From the NCBI GenBank assembly GCA_013339765.2, contig CM023453.1, positions 33,760,468 to 33,824,467 on the forward strand: DNA of 64,000 nt. The letters are read 5' to 3'. The notes beneath the pieces were generated by a model, which was not told the origin of the DNA, did no database searches, and saw only the letters and a list, made by a program, of their open reading frames with translations. Origin of the DNA: Haemaphysalis longicornis. Taxonomy: Eukaryota; Arthropoda; Arachnida; Ixodida; Ixodidae. The position numbers were made by a program, and so were the translations under genes. The first letter of the stretch is position 1, and every line of letters begins with the position of its first letter. Shown piece after piece: positions 12,910 to 23,199 of this stretch.

Positions 12910-13713
12910 GTGAGTCTGAACGACTTCGTTTTCGTGTCCCGTATCTCGGCGTCCCAGGCTAATATTAGCAAGAACGAGCAACGTCAGGGTGTGTGGGGTG
13001 TGCAGGAGCCTCAGAATAACTCGTTTGCGTTGTGCTCATTCTAATTCCCGTACTTAGTTGACGGGCTTTATAGCAACGCTAAGCTGGCGTATGCGTCACA
13101 ACTTCCGCGTGTACGAATTTGGGCTCAACAACGGCGACAGGCAAGCTAGTGGTTGGTTTCAAGGCGTGCCGTATTTTCGTACCCTCCTCGAGCTCCTTCC
13201 ACGCCCCTTATCTCCCGTACTTTCTCCTCGGAGGGGTGGCGTGTATAGAAGTTTGAGCTGGTTGTCAAGAAGCATACGTCGAATCGAAGAACACAAACTT
13301 AACTTGAGCATCGGGGATTCGGGATCACAGTATAGCCTTAACATTAACACTGAGCAAACATTGTTACTTGGCGGAAGAACACAGGCAACATGCAAGAACC
13401 ATTGTAGATGATGAGCGATGTTTGCAAGGCAGCCGTGAGATATCTCGCGAGGGCTACGCCCACATAACTTCTTTCTTGTCGCAGGCTATAGAACCATAGC
13501 GTCATGGTCCACTGCTCGCTTATTCGTCCTCTCGTAAAAATATGTTCATTTCTGGCGTCGAGCCAAGTTTTTAAAAATGAAGTGCATCTTGATATTCTTT
13601 TCCCTCTCATTTCCCTTAGTGTAACTTCGAGGTTGTTGTCGCTCGGGTAAAATAACTTTAGCGTACCGTTAATGTGACGCTTCTCCCGCCTTCAAGCACT
13701 GCCCCAGCGTTAA

Positions 13714-13952
13714 ATGGAGCTCTGCAACATTTCCGATAAACGCTTTCACTCTTTCCTTCTCGTCTGGAAGCATTGTGAAAGCTATAGGTATCGCCAGCAT
13801 GGAGCGGCACCGCATGATTTGCACATATTAGCAATTTTTGGCCTGAGGTAGTTTGTGACCCCCTACTCGTACTGAATGTGTTTATCGACTGCGTTCTGGA
13901 GGCATTTAAGATCGAGAGAAAACAATGTTCAGAAAAGTGTTGCAGGGTCTCT
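13714..13952 (+). mobile_element. TTAA-flanked MITE, family P (short copy)
   Basis: Flanked on both sides by TTAA (13710-13713 and 13953-13956). The ends are inverted repeats: ATGGAGCTCTGCAACA on the left, and the complement of GTGTTGCAGGGTCTCT on the right. Body segments (cgctttcactctttc, cgccagc..ggagcggcac, tttttggc(c)tgagg) match the 1131-1575 copy in reverse orientation, with about 200 bp of that copy missing. The TTAA duplication suggests a non-autonomous piggyBac-like element. Confidence 0.7.
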
Positions 13953-13956
13953 TTAA

Positions 13957-14714
13957 TGAATTGTCCAGACTCTGAAGAAATGGTGTTACAGCAGAAACGA
14001 TGAGTTCCTAAAAATTGAGAGCATAGCGTCCGTCTCCATGGTCACCGCAGCAACTTCGGTGGCTGTCGATGACCGTGGCGCAGAAAAATGTTTATTGGTG
14101 GGAACTGAAATGTTCTGAGGTAACGTTGCCTACCTCGAAGCTCTCGTGCAGTGGGAGGCCAAATTCCCCGAAGTAGCATTTATCAGACTTCAGATGGTTT
14201 CGGCTGGGACTAACGACTTTACGATAAGCTCTTATATCCGCCTTTCATTCTTGTCTCGGCTGACGCCGAAAGGAAGAGGTTGCCCTGGCGGCGTCAGAAA
14301 GTATAGCTCTGCAGGTCAAGTGGTGTGGGAGAGGTTGGTTGAAAACGAGAGATTGCAGCGGACTGATTTCTAGGTTGAATGTTTTCCCTGCGTGTATATA
14401 AGGGCGGCATTAATAATCAATACCAAAATGCGCAATCCTTTTGTTGTACGTCTGTTCCGTGTGCTCGAAACAGTAATTGGCATAATAACGAAACACAGAA
14501 TGCGTAGTGGGGATGGCCCCCGAAGAAACCTTAATTCGAGTGGTCCGTGTATAGAGAAAACCGAATATGTTTCGTGTTGACGTCATCAGCGTGCTTGCGT
14601 CCATCGGGCAGCTAGGAGGGCGACCTCTCCCTGCTCCTCCAGTCACTCTTGTCATGAGAAGCCATAGTCCACTCTCTGCCTTCGAATTTTCTGATTACAC
14701 ATCCCCATTTAGCT
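13957..14714. other. Intronic DNA, nothing recognised
   Basis: No repeat family, RNA gene or coding frame recognised. Confidence 0.5.
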
Positions 14715-15420
14715 ATAGTGGTCTTCCTGCACACTTCTGTTCCAGTAATACAATCGCCATTCTGACACATAAAGCCACCTCTTCCTACTTAGTTTGTTGC
14801 CATGGTATGCATGTTTCATACCACAGAGCACTGCACCCATCATCCTTCTTCCAATTTCTCGTTGGGCTAGGGTAAGTTCTCGTTTAAGGAGGTGCCACGT
14901 TCTTTCCACGCAAGTCATCATTGGAAGTTGTCGTATACCTTTATTTTCAGTGATAATGGGAACCTACTGTTCATTGTTTGAGCGTGCTCGCCGAAGGCCC
15001 CCTACACCCCAGCCAATATTAATCCCACGTCGGATTTAGTTCGGACCAACATTGATACCTTGTCAAAGAAGTTGTATTCATCCGGCTCTTCATGCGTTTA
15101 ATTGCCTACCCGCTAAAAATGGTCTTTCTGCTGTCTGTGTAACACTACTTCAGATTTCTTCATATTGATCTTTTAACACTGTTGGAGATATTTCTGAGTT
15201 CAGCTCCTTCATCGTTTCTTGCAGCTGTTCTCCTGATTCACTAGAAAAGCTAAAGTCGCCCATCAACTCTCTTGTGGCTCAAGTATTCACTCGTATCCTT
15301 GACTTCTCCATTCAAGCTTCTTAAAAATACCTCCTGGAGGCAGGCTGTAAGCAGTTATCGGGATATAGCGTGTCTTTGCCTCGCCACCACTTCTTGAACG
15401 GAACCTTTTCACTGTATGAA
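14715..15420 (-). pseudogene. RTE-like LINE reverse transcriptase remnant
   Basis: Reading the minus strand across several frameshifts and stops gives recognisable blocks in the right order. They are a decayed QGDTxSPxLF region followed by FKKLEWRSQG, then a degenerate (F)ADD catalytic box (now MGD) followed by FSSESGEQLQETMKELN, a decayed region, then ERTWHLLKRELTLAQREIGR and RRMMG. This is the palm-to-thumb part of a non-LTR retrotransposon reverse transcriptase of the RTE-like type. It is inactive, has lost its catalytic box and is antisense to the host gene. Confidence 0.8.
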
Positions 15421-16436
15421 GTTCTCAATCTCTCGCTGCATCCACTTCTACATGTCAATGTTGCCCGTGCAACATGAATATACCACTCGCGAGAGCACTT
15501 TCATGGGAAGTTTCCCATGTTATATGTGCGTGCTCCCACAGGAGGCCTTGGGGCTTCCTTCATGTAGAACTACAAGCTCCGAACGCCAAGCCCGTGATCG
15601 GCTTAGCGTGCACTGCCTGGCGGAATAGCGCACACATTGGTTTGATGCGGGACTGTGAGCTGCGCAAGCATTTCTCGCGCTTATGCCGGCTTGAAGCTGC
15701 ATACCATTCCACGAGGCCCAAGCTTGCTGTTCACCAATACTTTGCTGTCTCGCTCCCGCGGTGAGCTCCTGCACCTGCTTTATATACAGGCTATCTGGTG
15801 TTTCTGTTCAGCACCCCCTAATATTGAGCGGTGCATGGCTTTGAAGAGAAGGACTGGCACTGGCGGGGCTAATTTCAGTTCAGTACGTGCCCGAGAGGAA
15901 TTAGGGATGGCGTTCGCGAATATACTTAATCGCCTCCTCGCCCTGCCCGATTTGTGTGCCATTGCTTATGCGTAGTACTTTCTCTCTTTCGTTCCTGCTA
16001 AACTATAGGTAAATGCCAGCGCAGAGGAGTTGGTCGGATGTTAAATATAAACCTGGCTTCACATTAGTACCGCACATTAGTACCCATTACCTATACCCGT
16101 ATACCAGTATACACTGCCGCCGCGATATGAAGTATAAGCGATATTTTTTGGTCGCGTGCACTGCTAACGGGCGCTGTGACCGCCAGAGCAATGAAGCTCT
16201 CGCGTACACCTCACTCATTTGCATCTACACGCACACCCCCGCATGCCAGCCCCTGCCCCTCCTCTCCCCATGTCATGCCGAGCCCCCTCAGCTGCATGCG
16301 GGGAGGAAGGACCGTCCAACCCCCTCTCCCCCACAAAATAACCTCCTCACCTCTCAAGCTCCGCACTGTTCTGGGGCTTGGTAAATGACAGATACACGTA
16401 GGCACCCTCATATAGGATGCTGCACACTCCTCCACT
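15421..16436. other. Intronic DNA, nothing recognised
   Basis: The minus-strand LINE may continue a little into this block in decayed form. A short cacattagtac duplication occurs at about 16060-16083. No gene seen. Confidence 0.45.
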
Positions 16437-16770
16437 GTGCGCTTACCGTACGGTGCACCCTTCCATAAAGTCATCTCAAACTTCGGCCTATACCTCAAAC
16501 ACCTGCGACGTTGTCTTCACCGCCTGCCACGCTGGCGACAGTCCAGTGAAGTTTTCGTCAGCCCGGACATAGCACAAAGCAGCACTTGTGTTTTCGTCCC
16601 TATAGACAACGTGCCGCCACCACTCGTAATTCCCGCATGCGAAGGATGGCTCATGGTTGAGCAGCGCTCGCACTGTATAGTCGGTGACCGTTCTTCTAAA
16701 ATAGGCGTGATGATATACATCCGATCGCCTGAAGCGTACATATACCTGCCCACCGGCGTTCCGCTGTTCC
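16437..16770 (+). pseudogene. Gypsy-type (Ty3) pol C-terminal remnant
   Basis: The translated frame contains, in order, a decayed Leu/Arg-rich segment, FVSPDIAQSSTCVFV, DNVPPPLVIPACEGWLMVEQ, DRSSKIGVMIYIRSPEAYI. This matches the order of the post-integrase tail of metazoan Gypsy polyproteins: FVSPDL..xTHVFVR, P-P-L-x-P-x-Y-x-G-P-F-x-V, and a D-R-L-K-P-A-Y-type ending. The typical Tyr-x-Gly-Pro and DRLKPA residues have been substituted, so this is an old degenerate fragment. No integrase core or LTR is visible next to it. Confidence 0.65.
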
Positions 16771-16929
16771 GGTGTCCTCTTCTGGCAACCAATGGCGTCG
16801 AGTGCTCGAAACCAGGCTTCCCTGCAGCACTCTTAGAAGAAAAAAAGGTCGTGGCACTTACTAACAGAACACGAACCAGTTACTTGTATATACTTGGTGC
16901 TTTTACTAACTGCCCATGCATAATCTAGT

Positions 16930-17439
16930 AAAAAGCTACGCGTGACAATGTGGATCGGCCGAGCGTGCAGCACGATCAGACACACTCAGCAACGTGCACA
17001 TGCCACACTTGGACAACCAACAAGTAAATTGAGCAAGAAAACCAACGAAATGCATGCACGGGGAGAGCGAGTATAATTTAGTTGCTTCAGCAATACATCT
17101 GCTCTTCTTGCTTTTATAGCCGCAGCCGCGGAAAGTCATCCGATAGAGTTGTGGGCTTGTCGCCAAAATCAAATATTGCAAAAACTTTTTAATTGCGATT
17201 TAAAGTGGGAAAAGAGCTGTAGTTTTTACGTTCAATAATTCATAGAATTTTGTTACTTTAGGTGAATGTTAGTATCAAGCAAGCAGCAGTTACTAAGTGC
17301 ACGGCCTACACTCAGTGGCAGGACCTACGTACGTACCGTTCTGGGGGGTAGTTAAGTTCGTAAGGAGTTAGTAAATGCAACTGTTACTACCCTTTTAAGA
17401 GATTTTTTTGTTACGAGTGCGTCCTTCGCCGATATATTC
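16930..17439. other. Intronic DNA, nothing recognised
   Basis: AT-rich sequence without recognisable features. Confidence 0.5.
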
Positions 17440-17820
17440 GCTGGGCTTCACACCTTCTTGGGCCACTTAACAGTGATTGACCACCGGCTGAGGCAAGCGC
17501 GGAGGTCAGTCAAGCCCACTCCGCCAGCGCGAAGTGCACAAATTTGTAAAGTACACTTCTTCTTTTTTTTTTTTCTTGCTCCAGACTTTGTGTGGGTGTG
17601 GGAGTGAGTGTTAACTTGTAAATATGTCCCTCTCTCTCTTGTGTTCTGTAAACATGTCACCTCTATCATCTGTCTCTCCTCTCTATGATCTGTCATCCTC
17701 TGCCCCAACCCCCCACACCAGCAGGCGTTCCGGTGTCCACCCCTAGGTTTGTGACAATTTACGCCTGCTGGTGGTCTTTCCTTTCCTTTTTCTTGACAAT
17801 AAATTCATTCATTCATTCTA
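17440..17820 (+). repeat. Possible LINE 3' end with (ATTC)n tail
   Basis: A pyrimidine-rich non-coding stretch ends in gacaataaattcattcattc, an AATAAA-containing end running into an ATTC tetranucleotide array, a common structure for LINE 3' termini. The upstream coding part is absent, so the class is unknown. Confidence 0.4.
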
Positions 17821-18500
17821 GCCGTGAGAAGACTTGTGCAAAACATGGGCAACACTTGTATAAACAACGCTTCAAACCCGAAGTCCACCAGTGACACAAA
17901 CGTCGCAGAAACCCTTCCATGTGTATACGCCTGCGCTGCAAAAAGGCATTTATTAAAATTTCACTCGCCCGCAATCTCGTGCCTGCTCAAGAAGATTTTG
18001 CAAACCTGACAAAAAACAATCTGCGGAACTATATCAGCCGGCCAAATGTACATGCACTGGAAACGGTATACATTGAGAAAACCCTCAAAAACACACAATC
18101 TACTACAAAAACAACTTCCTCTGTATAATAACGTTCCTAATTAAAGCTTTACCCGAGGCTATACTTGCTGTATTGTATACCAGATCGGTTTGCAAACGCT
18201 GAGCTTTTTTTTCAAGAAAATGCGGAAATGTGGGGAATAAACGAATCAGGACAAAACCAAAGTGCACCACCGGGGCGAATGGAGCGACTTTTCCATCATA
18301 TATTGCCATACATACGCTTCGTTGCTTACAACTTTTCTGTGACCTCCATGCTACTAGAAAGCACCTAAACATACATACTTCACTGCTAAGCCGGCGACAA
18401 ATTTGGCACTTTTGAATAGTTTGAGGTGGCTATGTCAAGAGCCTGTCGTTGTAGAGACTGTTACGACATCGGGAAGACATGTTTGTGTATACATCTTGAA

Positions 18501-18505
<5 letters not shown>
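17821..18505. other. Intronic DNA, nothing recognised
   Basis: Short open frames only, none with a recognisable motif. Confidence 0.5.

Positions 18506-18585
<80 letters not shown>
18506..18585. repeat. (TA)n microsatellite
   Basis: A TA dinucleotide tract of about 80 bp. Confidence 0.95.
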
Positions 18586-18587
<2 letters not shown>

Positions 18588-18695
18588 GCTTATGCTAGAA
18601 CACCGTTCTGCTTGACTGCGAACAATGAAAGCCTGCTTTCAGCGTCACAGTTGTAACCGCAGCACTCAGAAACATTGGCGCAGCTAATGGTGATA

Positions 18696-18876
18696 TACAG
18701 CAGAGCTGGCGGCCCCTCTCCCTTCGTCTGCGACCCGGCTGTTGCACCTCACATGGATTTCCGAACTTGCTGATGAAAGTTCTCTATGACTGGCATGCAG
18801 GCCCGGATCGTTTTGTCCGCAGCCTTTCACACCTGTCCCAAAGCTAGACCGCGTTAGCACGTGCAAGAACCCGCGG
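18696..18876 (-). repeat. Interspersed repeat family Q, copy 1
   Basis: The reverse complement of this ~180-bp block matches 49852-50025. Shared landmarks are gtgctaacgcggtc, ggtgtgaaa, gcggacaaaacgatccgg, gccagtcat, gagaactttca, gaggtgcaacagccgggtc and gagaggggccgcc. It does not encode anything and I do not recognise the class. Confidence 0.75.
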
Positions 18877-18920
18877 CCAAAGCCAACGCATGCGCTACGA
18901 GCCCAAAGGAAATACTGAGC

Positions 18921-19003
18921 GCCCGGAATGCGATGGTCTCAGTCGGATAGACGCCGGCTTTCATAACGTCAGGGGCCCAGGTTCGATTCCGACCGCGGGA
19001 AGC
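18921..19003 (+). repeat. tRNA-like sequence (SINE head or tRNA pseudogene)
   Basis: Contains an A-box-like tctcagtcggatagacgcc with a pairing D-stem (GTCT/AGAC), a loop reading ttCATaa that would be a Met anticodon, and a B box ggttcgattcc. The T-stem and acceptor arms pair poorly, so it is not a functional tRNA gene. A related but more decayed copy (gcaatcggatagacgccgg) is near 33527. It directly abuts the inverted-repeat element that follows. Confidence 0.5.
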
Positions 19004-19004
19004 G

Positions 19005-19743
19005 TTTTTAAAGACGATAGTCTTTCTTGGGCTACTTAAACGCAGAAATTTCGGTCCGTCTGTCTGTCTGTGACTTGATTCAGCCACCCGGCCAAAATGA
19101 AATATAAACTGCGCAATAGTGTTATATACCCACAGCCAAATCTAAACGTCTAAAAGTCCGGTGTTAATTAGAGTTTGGGTTTGGGCTAGTTGGTAGCGGT
19201 AATTCATGACTTCGTGTAGCGCCAACCAAACGACAAGGACAAAGGGGGTGACGGGTACAAGCGCTAATTAATGTTACAAGCGCTAATTAACACGCCGGTG
19301 TTAATGTTCATACTTGTCAAATTGTTGAACAAGAACAACACATTACGCAAATATAATGCGGAAAAATCAATGCATCAGTGGTATTTTTAAGTGTTCCTTT
19401 ATTAAAAAAGTTCACGGATGCTCGGCTTTTTGCGATAGCAGATAAAATACTACATCAACTGCAGAAAACCGTCCCCTGCTGTTGCCCGCGCTACGTGGCG
19501 GCATTTTAAAAAGAATCAAACGGCAACAGCAATGAAAGGTTCAACTAGATAGGTACGACGTTCCGCTTGGAACGCACGTCAAGTAGGGCAACGTGGTTCT
19601 ATAAACGTTGTAGTAGGGCGAATCGATTCACGTTCGTCTCCGCCGTGCGGCAGCGGTGGCATCGAGGCACCCGACTTGGAGCAGTGGAACGCGGTAATTA
19701 AAATTGACTTGAGCAAACCTCTAGCGTGTTATCTTCGGAGGAA
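19005..19743 (-). mobile_element. Terminal-inverted-repeat element T, copy 2 (truncated)
   Basis: A minus-strand copy of the element at 21879-22692. It starts with the terminal repeat tttttaaagacgatag, runs through the gtctgtctgtctgt and cagccacccggccaaa segments, then the internal body (ctgctgttgcc, gtggttctataaacg, catcgaggcaccc, ctctagcgtgttatctt), and stops before the second terminal repeat. It carries a nested 126-bp insertion at 19169-19294. Confidence 0.8.
19169..19294 (+). mobile_element. Nested 126-bp insertion with an exact 11-bp target duplication
   Basis: CCGGTGTTAAT is present at 19158-19168 and again at 19295-19305; between them is 126 bp that is absent from the homologous position of the 21.9-22.7 kb copy. 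The insert begins tagagtttgggtttgggcta and contains two near-identical gtacaagcgctaattaa-type segments. The same gtttgggctagttgg motif flanks the palindrome at 46.5 kb, so both belong to one short family. The duplication length suggests retroposition or a hairpin-type short element. Confidence 0.75.
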
Positions 19744-20715
19744 CGGACGGAAAAAACAGCACAAAAGCAGATAACACATGCATGAAAGGCAGGCCGGTCC
19801 CACACTGTTCCATTCGCCCAGCGCTCGACCTTTGTGCTTGTTCTGGAGTTTTCAGCTCTGTTTTGTTTTCTGGGGTGCACTTCTACTAACTTCTCAACTC
19901 ACTACTCTACCGCTACTATACTACTCGTTCCGGAGGGGGAGTACTGCTGTCGACGAATTAAAGAGCGTTCTCCCCAAGAAAGTTCTATCTCGTGCTTGAC
20001 CCGTCAAATTACCCTTTCAGTTTGTAATGTCATCTGTTGCAAGATTCCGCAATGTAGCAGACAGAATGGTGGCCAGGGTTCAGGCGGAACGATGACATAT
20101 CCATTGTGGCGCACACACCCGTGCTAGCTATCGCAAACTGTATTCCAGTTATCACAGCAATAATGGAATGGCTGAGCGCCTAACTATAGAGCTTACTTTT
20201 AACAAAATTCCCTCGAGAAGGTGACAGCTAACAAACTATTCCAAAGGACCAAATAACCGAATTCATTGGTAGCCTTTACCTGGCTGCTGCAGGATGTTTT
20301 CTTATGCTAAAACTGATAAAAAATGTGCACCTCTGGTATTAATTAACCACTGGTATTTAAACGCGCCAGTATACGCAGGCCTAACTCTCGGCTTTGACGG
20401 TTACCGTGATGGGTGATCTCACAGCGAAGATTTTGATTCAGCAAAAAAGAAAGTATGTAAAATAAATCCCACCATCATATCTGTTGGCGGTGGCTTTACG
20501 TACACACCCTAGTACAACATAATGTCTGCTAGTAAATCGTCACTACTTGTTCTGCTTTCCTAATACGTACATCGCCGAATTGTTAAAAGTTAGCTTTGAA
20601 ACCGCACCACTGTTTTTGTTATACAGCAGCATTTTTAATTTTTGTTTATATTTTGCTTTTATGGTTTTAAACTACTAAATCATTTTTTCTCACGTAGCTG
20701 ATAATTCAACTCATC
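19744..20715. other. Intronic DNA, nothing recognised
   Basis: No gene, RNA or repeat family recognised. Confidence 0.5.
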
Positions 20716-20767
20716 GAACCGGTTCGCGAACCGGTTCAAGCTTCTGAATCGGTTCGCGAACCGGTTC
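20716..20767. repeat. Duplicated GAACCGGTTC-based palindrome
   Basis: A 22-bp perfect palindrome (two GAACCGGTTC decamers joined by GC) occupies 20716-20737. A one-mismatch copy follows at 20746-20767, then looser GAACCG repeats to about 20850. Confidence 0.85.
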
Positions 20768-20879
20768 GGTACATGATTTGGTCGAACCGGAACTGAACTG
20801 GAACGAAATGAATTCACCTGAATCCGAACCGTAACCGAACCGGTATTTGTTTTCGAATCGACACACTGATACATACAAC

Positions 20880-20975
20880 ATACATACATACATACATACA
20901 TACATACATACATACATACATACATACATACATACATACATACATACATACATACATACATACATACATACATAC
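20880..20975. repeat. (CATA)n microsatellite
   Basis: A pure CATA tetranucleotide array of about 24 units. Confidence 0.95.
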
Positions 20976-21878
20976 GTCAACTCAAAAGGAACATGTTCCA
21001 TGTCGAATAAATTTAGGGAAGGTTTACATAACCCATAATATAAACTGGTCAGTACAGCAAAAAGAAAACATCTCCAGTTTTCTAGCTCGAAATTCCAACC
21101 TCCCAGGAATTCAGTAACAGGAATCATTCCACTAAAGTAATATTTCTCATTGAGCAACAAGTCGACTTGGACATGCACACTATAAACATATTTTCCACGG
21201 CTCTGAACATGTTTTGTGCAATGCGTTGCCAAAATCTCCATACATTTCAATAGGATCGTTTCCATGGCTCTGGAGCCGGGTCGAGAAACGTGCTAAACTT
21301 GAAACTGCACAAAAGTCAAGCTTTCGACCCTCAATACTAGCAGTGGGAAGATATTTTCCATTCTGCTGAATAAGTACAGAGTAATCACTGATCAAAGAAC
21401 AGCGATGAGCCGGAAAGCTACACCTGAAAATGAAAAAAAAAACGCCCACAGAAATTCACTCACACTCTGCCGCTCGCCTTCCCCCACTCTCCCACGTATA
21501 GTTTAAGTAGCGCACTTTCGACTACTTTTTTTACAATGCGGACTCAAGCTCCAGCTCGAGAAAAGGATTAACTTTATTTGGCGGTGAAATATGCTAGAAC
21601 GCTCAGCTGGCTTCTGTGCTATCTTCCTGGCACACTCAGGTGAACTTTCATATCGCGTTCAGTGCTGCCATGCTCATTGGTATCGATCGTATGCATGATT
21701 TTGGTGTCTAAGGGTAGTGCTGAGGGTGGCGCAGACGGCTCTAATATCGCCGATATTCGAAAGTATTTCCTGCAAAAACCGGCAGCACGAGAGGCCTAAA
21801 TAAGGCGAATGCTATAGAAGAATGCTAGAACGTCAGATATCGCGACGCAGGAGTGCCCAAACTGCCCTGAAGTGACTT
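20976..21878. other. Intronic DNA, nothing recognised
   Basis: No repeat family or gene recognised. Confidence 0.5.
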
Positions 21879-22692
21879 TATAAAGACGATAGTCTTTCTT
21901 GGCCTATCTGAACGTGAACATTTTGGTGTGTGTGTGTGTGCCTCTCTCTCTGTCGATCACTCGATTGAACCGCCCGGCCAGAAAACAAGGGAAAAAATGG
22001 CCGCGTATCTGCAAATGTCGACGAAAGACGATAGTCGACTGGCGCCCCTGCCAAGTAAATGCTACCCTGCTGTTTCCGGCTAACCTCTCATGCTGTTCCT
22101 CTCCCGTATCGTTACTCCCAAGATAACACGCTAGAGGTTTGCTCAAGTCAATTTAAATTTACCGCGTTTCACTGCTCCAAGTCGGGTGCCTCGATGCCAG
22201 CGCTGCCACATGGCGGTGACGCGCGTGAATCGAGGCACCCTACTACAACGTTTATAGAACCACGTAGCCCTACTCCACAAGTGTGCCAAGCGGAACGTGG
22301 TTCCAATCTAGTGGAACCTTTCGTTGCATTTGCTGTTTGATTTCTTGATGTGGCTCTAGGAGCTATAGTAGCGCTGGCAACAGCAGGCGACGGTTTTCTG
22401 CAGTTGATGTATTATCCGTGAATTTTTTAATAAAGGAACACTGCAAATATCACTTCTGTATTGATTTTGTGCCTTATATTTGCAAAACGTCGTGTTCGTG
22501 TTCAACACTATTGACGTTGATACCAGGACTTAGACGTTTAAATTTGGCTTTGGGTATATAAGACTTGAGCATGTCCTGTTTCCCTTTGGCCGGGTGGCTG
22601 AATCGAGTCACAGCCAGGCAGACAGACAGACGTGCAGACAGACCGAATATTTCTGAGTTTAAGTAGCACAGGAAAGACTATCGTCTTTAAAA
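21879..22692 (+). mobile_element. Terminal-inverted-repeat element T, copy 1 (both ends present)
   Basis: An ~814-bp element. The left end (taaagacgatagtctttctt, then a gtgtgtg segment, then gattgaaccgcccggcc) is the inverted counterpart of the right end (ggccgggtggctgaatcg, cagacagacag, gactatcgtcttta). The terminal repeats are about 100 bp, and their tips contain AAAGAC-GATA-GTCTTT, a small self-complementary motif. The body has no transposase frame. Relatives lie at 19005-19743, 29146-29515 and 35075-35620. The family is a non-autonomous DNA transposon; the superfamily cannot be named because no clean target duplication is visible. Confidence 0.8.
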
Positions 22693-22993
22693 ATGCTTGA
22701 ACACTAAGCGTATACATACAAGGCCGTTCCAAGCTACCAAAATTGCTATGCATGGCTCATAAGTGTCCACAAAATTCAGCAGAAAGGAAACACTGGGCAT
22801 ATTTGAGGAAAAGTACAGGTACATAACTGAGAATACCAGCATTCTTTTAATTGAGAGCAAACGGCGGATTGGTTCTTTCGATAGCAAATACAAAAATCCA
22901 ACGCGTTAAATACATCTAGTGGCGAAGGGAGAGAAGAATAAAGCAAACCCTAAAGCTGCTCCAAGCACGCACTGCCACAGCACGCACGACTCA

Positions 22994-23003
22994 CACACAC
23001 CAC

Positions 23004-23034
<31 letters not shown>

Positions 23035-23035
23035 C

Positions 23036-23076
<41 letters not shown>

Positions 23077-23121
23077 ACACACACACCACCACACACACAC
23101 ACACACGCACCGCACACACAC
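22994..23121. repeat. (AC)n microsatellite
   Basis: An ACAC array with periodic CC interruptions. Confidence 0.95.
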
Positions 23122-23199
23122 CAAAAAATCCGAAGAGGTGTCGCGCGAGCGGCTGGAACGCGTAAAAATCGGTTAGCAAACCTCCGCTCTATTCATCGT

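Noticed and set aside
18921..19003. Functional tRNA-Met gene
   Set aside because: The anticodon loop looks right, but the acceptor and T stems do not pair.
20680..21265. Long Tyr/Val/Cys/Met repeat protein frames
   Set aside because: Translation of the CATA microsatellite; the same applies at 38681-39007.
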